Source: Halomicrobium sp. LC1Hm (GTDB taxonomy: Archaea > Halobacteriota > Halobacteria > Halobacteriales > Haloarculaceae). Taken from it: 64,000 nt of DNA. The notes under the pieces were generated by a model. The model was not told the origin of the DNA, did no database searches, and saw nothing but the letters and a program-made list of their open reading frames with translations. Position 1 is the stretch's first letter. Every line of letters starts with the position of its first letter. The stretch is taken from the NCBI RefSeq assembly GCF_009617995.1, contig NZ_CP044129.1, forward strand, positions 1,860,001 through 1,924,000, read 5' to 3'. The position numbers and the translations under genes were made by a program. Positions 55,341 to 64,000 of this stretch are shown here, one piece after another.

Positions 55341-55387
55341 TGTTCGCCACCGGAGTGAAAGTGATCGCCCCGCCCACACTACCGTGA

Positions 55388-57469
<2,082 letters not shown>

Positions 57470-57470
57470 C

Positions 57471-59930
57471 ATGAGTTCTGAAGCACCTGATCCCGACGAT
57501 CCGCAGGCAGCGTCGCGCGTCGACCGCGTCCGCATCGAGGACGAGATGGAACAGAGCTACATCGACTACGCGATGAGCGTCATCGCCGGTCGTGCGCTCC
57601 CGGACGTTCGCGACGGGCTCAAGCCCGTCCACCGCCGGATCCTCTACGCGATGCACGAGATGGGCGTCTCGTCGCGGTCCTCTCACCGCAAGTCCTCCTC
57701 GATCGTCGGGGAGACGATGGGTGATTACCACCCCCACGGGGACAGCGCGATCTACGACACCCTGGTCCGAATGGCCCAGCCGTTCGCGATGCGCTACCCC
57801 CTCGTGGACGGACAGGGGAACTTCGGCTCGATGGACGGCGACCCCGCGGCCGCGATGCGCTACACCGAGGCCCGGATGTCGCCGATCTCGGAGGAACTGC
57901 TCGCCGACATCGAGAAAGACACCGTCGACTTCAAATCCAACTACGACGACCGACTCCAGGAGCCGGAGGTCCTGCCGTCGGCGATGCCGAACCTGCTGGT
58001 CAACGGTTCCTCGGGGATCGCCGTCGGGATGTCGACGAACATCCCGCCGCACAACCTCGGCGAGGTGATCGACGCGACGGTCCACCTCATCGACAACCCC
58101 GACTGCGAGGTCGAGGACCTGATGGACCACGTGAAGGGGCCGGACTTCCCGACCGGCGGCAACATCGTCGGTAAGGACGCCATCTACTCGGCGTACGCGA
58201 CGGGGCGGGGTCGCCTCCGCGTCCGGGCGGACTACGAGGTCGATCCCGAGGAGAACCGGATCGTCGTCACGGAGATTCCGTACCAGGAGAACAAGGCCCG
58301 GATGGTCGAGCGGATCGCCGAGGACGTCAACGAGGGTGTCATCGAGGGCATCGCCGACCTCCGCGACGAGTCGGACCGCAACGGCGTCCGCATCGTCGTC
58401 GAACTCAAGCGCGGCGCGAACGTCGACGTGGTCGAGAACCAGCTCCTGGAGAGCCACCTCGAATCGACCTTCGGCGTCATCAACCTCGCGCTGGTCGACG
58501 ACGAGCCCCGCGTGCTCACCCTCAAAGAGACGCTCGAACACTACGTTGATCACCGCCGGGAGGTCGTGCGTCGGCGCTCGCAGTTCGAACTCGACGAGGC
58601 CCAGGACCGCGCACACATCCTCGAAGGTCGCCTGAAGGCGCTGCAAAACGTCGACGACGTGGTCGAGCTGATCCAGGACTCGGAGGACCGCGACGAGGCC
58701 CGCACGGAGCTACAGAGCCAGTTCGACTTCTCCGAGGAGCAGGCGGCCCACATCGTCCGGATGCAGCTTGGCTCGCTGACCTCGATGGAGACCGCAGAGA
58801 TCGAGTCGGAGTACGAGGACGTACAGGCCCGGATCGAACGGCTCCAGACGATCCTCGACTCCGAGTCGGAGCTCCTGACGGTCATCAAAGACGAGCTTCG
58901 CGAGATCAAAGCGGAGTACGACGACGACCGCAAGACGTCGATCCTCGAAGCCGAGGGCGAGGTCACCCACGAGGATCTCATCCCCGAGGAAGACTGTGTC
59001 GTCGTCATCACGGAGGACGACTACATCAAGCGGATGCCCGTCGACGTGTTCGACGCCCAGAACCGGGGCGGCAAGGGAATCATCGGCTCGGACCCCAAGG
59101 AGGGCGATCGCGTCTCGAAGGTCTTCCGGGCGAACAGCCACGATTACCTGCTCTGTTTCACCAATCAGGGACAGGTCTATCGCCTGAAGACCTACGAGAT
59201 TCCGGAGATGTCCCGCACCGCCAGGGGCAAGTCGGCGGTCAACATCATCGATCTCGGCGACGGCGAGGAGATCACCGCCGTGGTCTCGACGGACGACTTC
59301 GAGGAAGACGAGTGCCTGACGATGGTCACCCGCAACGGCTACGTCAAGCGCACCTGCGTCGACGAGTTCGAGAACATCCTCTCGACGGGGATCATCGCCG
59401 CGAAGCTCGAAGACGGCGACGCACTGGTCGACGTGGAGGTCACCGACGACAGCGGCGATCTGGTCGTCGCCACCGAGGGCGGCATGACGATCCGCTTCGA
59501 CGAGTCGGAAGTCCGCGAGATGGGACGTTCGGCCCGCGGCGTCCGCGGGATCGACCTGCAAGACGGCGACAAGGTCGCCGCGATGGTCGCGACGGACGAC
59601 CACGACGACCGCGCACTCCTGACCGTCACCGAGAACGGGTACGGGAAGCGCACCCTCCTGTCGGAGTACAGCAAACAGTCCCGCTACGGGAAGGGCCTGA
59701 TCGACATCAAGACCGACGACCGCAACGGCCGCGTCGCGACGGCGAAGGCCGTCCGCGAGGACGACCACCTGGTCATCATGAGCGAGAGCGGCCAGATCAT
59801 GCGCATCCCCGCCGGTGACGTGTCACAGGTCGGCCGCAACACGAAGGGGGTCAAGATCATGGAGCTCGACGGGGCGGACAACGTGGCGAGCGTGACGGTG
59901 GTGCCCGCCGAGGTCGAAGACGGCGAGTAG
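57471..59930 (+). CDS. gyrA: DNA gyrase subunit A
   Basis: An 819-residue cleavage and wrapping subunit. Tyr131 ([10 protein letters not shown]) is the catalytic tyrosine. The quinolone region [12 protein letters not shown] keeps Ser92 and Asp96, matching the drug-sensitive Ser83 and Asp87 of E. coli. The C-terminal wrapping domain has the GyrA box (AQNRGGKG), so it is a true gyrase able to add negative supercoils. The last 70 bp are duplicated downstream at 60030. Confidence 0.96.
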   Translation: MSSEAPDPDDPQAASRVDRVRIEDEMEQSYIDYAMSVIAGRALPDVRDGLKPVHRRILYAMHEMGVSSRSSHRKSSSIVGETMGDYHPHGDSAIYDTLVRMAQPFAMRYPLVDGQGNFGSMDGDPAAAMRYTEARMSPISEELLADIEKDTVDFKSNYDDRLQEPEVLPSAMPNLLVNGSSGIAVGMSTNIPPHNLGEVIDATVHLIDNPDCEVEDLMDHVKGPDFPTGGNIVGKDAIYSAYATGRGRLRVRADYEVDPEENRIVVTEIPYQENKARMVERIAEDVNEGVIEGIADLRDESDRNGVRIVVELKRGANVDVVENQLLESHLESTFGVINLALVDDEPRVLTLKETLEHYVDHRREVVRRRSQFELDEAQDRAHILEGRLKALQNVDDVVELIQDSEDRDEARTELQSQFDFSEEQAAHIVRMQLGSLTSMETAEIESEYEDVQARIERLQTILDSESELLTVIKDELREIKAEYDDDRKTSILEAEGEVTHEDLIPEEDCVVVITEDDYIKRMPVDVFDAQNRGGKGIIGSDPKEGDRVSKVFRANSHDYLLCFTNQGQVYRLKTYEIPEMSRTARGKSAVNIIDLGDGEEITAVVSTDDFEEDECLTMVTRNGYVKRTCVDEFENILSTGIIAAKLEDGDALVDVEVTDDSGDLVVATEGGMTIRFDESEVREMGRSARGVRGIDLQDGDKVAAMVATDDHDDRALLTVTENGYGKRTLLSEYSKQSRYGKGLIDIKTDDRNGRVATAKAVREDDHLVIMSESGQIMRIPAGDVSQVGRNTKGVKIMELDGADNVASVTVVPAEVEDGE

Positions 59931-59940
59931 CACGGAGAAC

Positions 59941-60022
59941 GCGAGCGAAGCGAGCGTCCTTTTTCGCCCACGTTTTTGCCGCGAGCGGTGAGCGCAGAGC
60001 GCTCACCCGAGCGGGAAAAAGG
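59941..60022. repeat. Palindromic element, copy 2, after gyrA
   Basis: It runs gcgagcgaagcgagcg (59941-59956), cctttttc (59958-59965), cacgtttttgcc, a perfect 9-bp hairpin with a 3-nt loop (59987-59995/59999-60007) and gaaaaagg (60015-60022). The module resembles that at 51671-51773. It may terminate transcription of gyrBA. Confidence 0.8.
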
Positions 60023-60029
60023 TGGTATT

Positions 60030-60102
60030 GGAACTCGACGGGGCGGACAACGTGGCGAGCGTGACGGTGGTGCCCGCCGAGGTCGAAGACGGCGAGTAGC
60101 AC
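60030..60102 (+). pseudogene. Duplicated gyrA 3' fragment
   Basis: Seventy-three bp nearly identical to the last codons and stop of gyrA, in the same reading sense. It has no start codon or upstream domain. Confidence 0.9.
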
Positions 60103-60190
60103 ACGGGCCGCTCGGCGACGCAATCTTTTGCAGTGGATATCAGTACAAAAAAGCGTAGTATGAAGACGCTGGGCTACGAGAGGGAAACGA

Positions 60191-61237
60191 ATGCCAGACG
60201 TTCCGCGCCACAAGAGCAAACACGAACGGCTGGCCGCCCACCCGCTCGTCACCGACGAGGGACGCGTGACGCTCGTCGAGCCGCTGGACCGGAGCCGGAA
60301 CGGCGAAGTCCGGAGCGCCGTCAAGCGGGAGGTGGCGGCCGCGGGCGTCGACTGCCGGTTTGCGGACTTTCGTAGCGGCTCCGACGTCGACTGGACGGGA
60401 CTGTACGAGGCGCTGCGCGCCGAGGGCGCGTCGCGCCGACGGATCGGGGCCGTGCGAGACCTCGCCGATCGGTTCGAACGTCCGTATCCGTCACTGCTGC
60501 GACTGCGTGTCGATCCCGACACGGAATTGGACTTCGAGCCGGGGCAGTACGTCACGCTGCGCAGCGGCGACACGCCGCGGGCGTACTCGCTCGCGAACGC
60601 GCCAGCGGAGCACGAACTGGAGTTCTGTATCCGGCGCGTGCCCGGCGGACGCCTCACCAGCGAACTGTTCGTCCACGTCGAGGAAGGCGACGAGGTGGTC
60701 GTCCGCGGTCCCTACGGCGAGATGGCCCTCTCGAACCCCTCCGGCCGGGACGTGGTCTTTCTCGCGACCGGCACCGGCGTCGCCCCCTTTCGCAGTATGA
60801 TCGAGCACCTCTTCGCGACCGGGCAAGACACCTATCGAGGCACGAAGCGGGACGTGTGGCTGTTTCTCGGCTGTGCGTGGCGCGACGACCTGCCGTATCG
60901 CGAGTGGTTCGAGTCGCTGGCCGAGGACCACGAGCGGTTTCACTTCGTCCCGACGCTGACGCGGGAGCCGCTCCTGAGCGACTGGTCCGGCGAAGTCGAC
61001 TACGTCCAGCAGGTGTTCGCGAAGTACCTCGACGGGGCAGCGGTCGATCGCTCGTCGGTCCCGCAGTCGATGCAGCGCTACGTCGAGGCAGAACCCGTGG
61101 GGACGCAGGCTCGGCTCGACCCCGACGACCTCGACCTGTACGCCTGTGGGATCAACGCCATGGTCGAGACGCTCGTCCGGACGGCGCGGTCGGTCGGTGT
61201 CCCGGAGGCACACATGGACTACGAGGGGTTCGGGTAG
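60191..61237 (+). CDS. Ferredoxin--NADP reductase-like flavoprotein with N-terminal extension
   Basis: A 348-residue protein. Residues about 98-340 form an FNR-type module: FAD-binding RAYSLANAP and NADP-binding ATGTGVAPFRSM, ending ACGINAMVETL. The first 95 residues (KHERLAAHPLVTDE, then EVRSAVKREV) match nothing I recognise and carry no Fe-S cysteines. Electron acceptor or donor is unknown. The start at 60191 lies 88 bp after the duplicated gyrA fragment. Confidence 0.82.
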   Translation: MPDVPRHKSKHERLAAHPLVTDEGRVTLVEPLDRSRNGEVRSAVKREVAAAGVDCRFADFRSGSDVDWTGLYEALRAEGASRRRIGAVRDLADRFERPYPSLLRLRVDPDTELDFEPGQYVTLRSGDTPRAYSLANAPAEHELEFCIRRVPGGRLTSELFVHVEEGDEVVVRGPYGEMALSNPSGRDVVFLATGTGVAPFRSMIEHLFATGQDTYRGTKRDVWLFLGCAWRDDLPYREWFESLAEDHERFHFVPTLTREPLLSDWSGEVDYVQQVFAKYLDGAAVDRSSVPQSMQRYVEAEPVGTQARLDPDDLDLYACGINAMVETLVRTARSVGVPEAHMDYEGFG

Positions 61238-61312
61238 GGCCGTCGACCGACGCTGTTTCGCGAGCGCCGGGACGGGACATCACGAACCGGCGGCGAACCA
61301 GGGGTAGATTGC

Positions 61313-62524
61313 CTACTCGGCGAAGCCGTCGGCTCGCAGGGTCTCGTAGATGGCGTTGAGCTGGTGGTAGCCGACTTTGACCTCTGGCGTGTCGTCGATG
61401 GCGTCGGTCGCGACCTCGTTGTCCGGCGTCAACTGGAAGTACCAGTTCCCGTAGCGGTCGTTGACCGCGTTGTCCAGCGCGTAGTTCCAGATCCGGTCGT
61501 ACCACGCTCGATACCGCTCGTCGTCGAAGCGGTCGGCCAGCAGTGCGGTCGCGCCGATCCCCTCACACAGCGGCCAGTAGTACTTGTTCTCGACGAGCGG
61601 GTCGCCGTCCCGGTCGAAGTTGTAGACGAAGCCGCCGCGGTCGTCGTCCCAGCCGTTCTCGACGGCCGCGTCGAAGAAGCGAACGGCGCGGTCGGCGAAC
61701 CACGACTCTTCCCGGTGGCGGGCGAGCACCAGCAGGAGCTTGCTCCACTCCAGTAGGTGGCCCGGCTGATAGCCCCAGGGCCGGAAGAGGTCGCCCGGCT
61801 TGTCGCGGTTGTACGCCCAGTCGTGGTCCCACTCGCTCGTGTAGTGCTCCCACAGCAGGCCGTCGCCCTCGTCGGCGAGGTCGCGAGCCAGCCCCTCGGC
61901 GATACGAGCGGCGCGGTCGAGGTACTCCTCGGTCCCGGTGGCCTCGTAGGCGGCCAGTAGCGCCTCGCAGGTGTGCATGTTGGCGTTCTGGCCGCGGTAG
62001 TCGCTCGTGCCGGACCAGTCGCGGTCGAGTTCGACGCGACAGCGGCCGTACTCGTCCTCCCAGAAGTGTTCGTCGAGCAGCGCGTACGCGGGCTCGATCC
62101 GCTCGCGGGCACCCGGGACGCCGGCACGTGCGGCCGTCGCGTACGCCAGGAGGACGAACGCGTGGCCGTAACAGCGCTTGCCGCCGTCGGCTATCTCCTG
62201 CCCGTCGAGTTGCCAGACGTACCCGCCGTGGCGGTCGTCGCGGTGGTGTCGTTCGAGGTGACGAATGCCGTGTGCAGCCATCTCCTCGCAGTAGTGGGGC
62301 CCATCGAGGAGCGCGCCGACGCTGTAGTTGAACACGAAGCGGGCAGTGGCCGGCAGAAGCTTGGCGCGAGCGTCGTAGACGGTGCCGTCGCGGTCGCTGA
62401 TCTGTGGGACGAACCCGCCGTGGGTCGTGTCGACGGACCGCTGGTGGTAGAACTCGATCAACGAGAGCGCGTGTCGCCGGAGGTACCGAGGATCTCTGAC
62501 CGTCGTGTCGTTGCGGGCGAGCAT
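61313..62524 (-). CDS. AGE-family epimerase/isomerase
   Basis: A 403-residue (alpha/alpha)6-barrel enzyme of the N-acylglucosamine 2-epimerase/YihS superfamily. Typical active-site features are RFVFNYSVGA, CYGHAFVLLAYA, the segment NANMHTCEALLAAYE and PGHLLEWSKLLL with catalytic His. It should interconvert aldose and ketose or epimerise a sugar. The sugar is unknown. A TATA-like motif (plus strand gtaataagc, 62547-62555) lies 23 bp upstream. Confidence 0.87.
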   Translation of the reverse strand: MLARNDTTVRDPRYLRRHALSLIEFYHQRSVDTTHGGFVPQISDRDGTVYDARAKLLPATARFVFNYSVGALLDGPHYCEEMAAHGIRHLERHHRDDRHGGYVWQLDGQEIADGGKRCYGHAFVLLAYATAARAGVPGARERIEPAYALLDEHFWEDEYGRCRVELDRDWSGTSDYRGQNANMHTCEALLAAYEATGTEEYLDRAARIAEGLARDLADEGDGLLWEHYTSEWDHDWAYNRDKPGDLFRPWGYQPGHLLEWSKLLLVLARHREESWFADRAVRFFDAAVENGWDDDRGGFVYNFDRDGDPLVENKYYWPLCEGIGATALLADRFDDERYRAWYDRIWNYALDNAVNDRYGNWYFQLTPDNEVATDAIDDTPEVKVGYHQLNAIYETLRADGFAE

Positions 62525-62628
62525 TGCCGACCCGTCGACGTGACGAGTAATAAGCTTGCCCGAACTCCCACATCGTGTTCCACAGCGAGTGCCGTGCCGT
62601 CGGCCAGAACAGACGACGGCGGTCCGGT

Positions 62629-63537
62629 TTACAGGATCCGCTTGCCCATCGCGCTGGCGGTGAGTTCACAGGCCAACTCCGCGGTCTGGTTGTGCGTGTC
62701 CAGGATCGGGTTCACCTCGACGACCTCCATCGAGCACAGGTCCGTCGAGCAGTTGGCGACGTACTCCATGGCGACGTGGGCTTCCCGGTACGAGACGCCG
62801 CCCCGGACCGGCGTTCCGACCCCCGGTGCCTCGTTGGGGTCGAGCCAGTCCATGTCGAGGCTGACGTGCAGTCCGTCGGCCGCGCTGTCGGCGACGGCCA
62901 GCGCTGACTCGACCACGTCCGTCACGCCGCGGTCGTCGATGTCGCTCATCGTGTAGGCCGTCACCGCCGACTCACGGATGTGTCGGCGTTCGCCCTCGTC
63001 GAGGTTCCGCAGCCCCACGAGCGCGACGTTCGCTGGGTCGACGTTCGGAGCGTGAGCCCACTCACTGCCGTCGAAGGAACCGGTCCCGAGGATCGCAGCC
63101 AGCGACATCCCGTGGACGTTGCCGCTGGGAGTCGTCTGGGGCGTGTTGTAGTCGGCGTGAGCGTCGAACCAGACGATGCCGATGTCGTCTGCCGTGGTGC
63201 CCGCGACTGTTCCGATCGCGATCGAGTGGTCACCGCCCAGAACGAGCGGAAACTCTCCTGCACTCGCCGTCGAGTCGACGGCCGACGCGATGCGTTCACA
63301 GACCACTTCCGTCTCGGCGAGATACTTCGCTCGTCCGTCGACCGATTCGTTTGCGACCGGCTCCAGTTCCTCCGGGCGTGGAACCGTCACGTCGCCGTAG
63401 TCGACACACTCGATGCCGGCCGATTCGAGCTGGTCGGCGAGGCCGGCGTACCTGATCGCCGAGGGACCCATGTCGACGCCGCGGCGATCCGCTCCGAGGT
63501 CCATCGGCGCACCGATGAGACGTACCTGTCGGTCCAT
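62629..63537 (-). CDS. rocF: Arginase
   Basis: A 302-residue ureohydrolase that splits arginine into ornithine and urea. The binuclear Mn2+ motifs are GGDHSI, WFDAHADYN and SLDMDWLDP. The C-terminal EVNPILD with NQTA fits arginases better than agmatinases. The ATG at 63537 follows a TATA-like box (plus strand ctaaaagaca, 63561-63570) by 23 bp. Confidence 0.92.
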   Translation of the reverse strand: MDRQVRLIGAPMDLGADRRGVDMGPSAIRYAGLADQLESAGIECVDYGDVTVPRPEELEPVANESVDGRAKYLAETEVVCERIASAVDSTASAGEFPLVLGGDHSIAIGTVAGTTADDIGIVWFDAHADYNTPQTTPSGNVHGMSLAAILGTGSFDGSEWAHAPNVDPANVALVGLRNLDEGERRHIRESAVTAYTMSDIDDRGVTDVVESALAVADSAADGLHVSLDMDWLDPNEAPGVGTPVRGGVSYREAHVAMEYVANCSTDLCSMEVVEVNPILDTHNQTAELACELTASAMGKRIL

Positions 63538-63866
63538 GTCGGGAGCTACGCGAGCCGGCACTAAAAGACAGATGGACGACGTGACCAGCGAGCCGTGCCA
63601 GCTGGGAGCGTGCTTCCTGTCAGCAGTATCTAATCGTTCTGTGAAGAACCCGGCTGACGACGACACTCGTCGGCGTGGCTGTGACGACGGGCAGAACTTC
63701 CAGTCGGGTCGCGACGAGTGTCAAGAAACACCTGCCATGTCGAGGAACCCCCGTCAACAGTGCTGTTTCCGTCGATTTGTGGATGCGGTTTTTTACCACG
63801 ATACACAGTGGCAAGCGGGATGGGGTCACCGTCGGCTTTAAGGACAGGTACATCCAATCTTCGGTT
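63538..63866. other. Intergenic region between arginase and wHTH gene
   Basis: This 329-bp divergent region contains the arginase promoter near the left end and the plus-strand promoter (gctttaagg) at 63835. Small open frames occur on both strands but have no start context or codon bias; I see no gene. Confidence 0.5.
63835..63843 (+). promoter_or_regulatory. TATA-like promoter of the terminal wHTH gene
   Basis: The sequence gctttaagg lies 24 bp before the ATG at 63867. Confidence 0.45.
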
Positions 63867-64000
63867 ATGTCATCAATCGAACTCACGCCCAGTCAGAAAA
63901 ACATCTTGCAGGAACTGGTCAACCTGTACAAAGAGAGCGAGAGTGCGGTCAAGGGAGAAGACATCGCCGAGAAGGTCGACCGAAATCCTGGAACGATCCG
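63867..64000 (+). CDS. Winged-helix regulator, partial at window edge
   Basis: The first 44 residues are visible: a wHTH beginning SSIELTPSQKNILQELV and continuing KGEDIAEKVDRNPGTIR, typical of haloarchaeal HTH domains joined to CBS or other sensor domains. The rest is beyond the window, so the effector domain is unknown. Confidence 0.75.
   Translation, partial: MSSIELTPSQKNILQELVNLYKESESAVKGEDIAEKVDRNPGTI

Larger units (their letters stand above)
59861..60102 (+). repeat. 73-bp direct repeat of the gyrA 3' end
   Basis: The segment 59861-59933 (gyrA tail with its stop) recurs at 60030-60102 with one mismatch. The copies lie 169 bp apart and flank the palindromic element. The second copy includes the stop codon but no start, so it is a pseudogene fragment. 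Confidence 0.97.

Noticed and set aside
63620-63886. Short minus-strand frames before the terminal wHTH gene
   Set aside because: They overlap the promoter and start of the plus-strand gene, and have no start context.

Overview
The window is a stretch of haloarchaeal chromosome. The DNA is GC-rich, the proteins are strongly acidic, and most genes are leaderless, with a TATA-like box about 25-35 bp before the start codon. Marker genes agree: TFB, RNA polymerase subunit F, ribosomal protein L21e, aEF-1beta, topoisomerase VI beside gyrase, halocyanins, a sensory rhodopsin with its transducer, and small haloarchaeal zinc-finger proteins. The gene set suits a Haloarcula/Halomicrobium-like member of the Halobacteria; the species cannot be fixed from the sequence alone. 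I see no rRNA operon, CRISPR array, transposase or provirus.

Layout. 1-1730: a MetE-type methionine synthase split into two overlapping genes (the catalytic half runs off the left edge). 2143-5678: an information-processing block (protein methyltransferase, KsgA, DUF655, RpoF, L21e, aEF-1beta, a zinc microprotein). 5769-8403: membrane protein, acyl-CoA dehydrogenase-like protein, TFB. 8602-11639: phototaxis operon htrII-sop2. 11966-16361: SDR, peroxiredoxin, TatA, tRNA-Arg(CCU), and two Tat-exported halocyanins flanking a regulator/membrane-protein pair. 16565-21676: FeS-type photolyase, UbiB-like kinase, K+ channel. 21673-25694: copper ATPase with an Lrp/TRASH regulator and a DtxR-family regulator. 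25772-33583: small proteins, DJ-1, HAD phosphatase, REC-PAS histidine kinase, an ABC-2 exporter, two DUF2071 paralogues. 33679-38486: aldo/keto reductase and a second ABC-2 exporter, one subunit of which is fused to a PrsW-type intramembrane protease domain. 38559-43784: SRPBCC protein, zinc finger, succinyl-CoA synthetase, sirtuin, and small proteins. 43883-47936: archaeal type IV pilus/secretion ATPase and membrane platform without a nearby pilin. 47987-51221: DNA ligase, MBL hydrolase, PfpI-like protein. 51222-51777: AT-rich islet and serial hairpins. 51778-59930: top6BA divergent from gyrBA. 59931-64000: duplicated gyrA tail around a palindromic element, flavin reductase, AGE epimerase, arginase, start of a wHTH regulator.

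Functionally, the window links DNA topology (Top6, gyrase, ligase), light and redox responses (SRII/HtrII, photolyase, halocyanins, peroxiredoxin), copper handling (halocyanins, CopA, TRASH regulator) and export (TatA, ABC-2 exporters, pilus machinery). The least expected signals are the 73-bp duplication of the gyrA 3' end around a hairpin element that also abuts top6A, the ABC-2/PrsW fusion, a two-domain halocyanin with one domain lacking its copper ligands, and a low-GC islet with a 52-codon ORF followed by nested inverted repeats.
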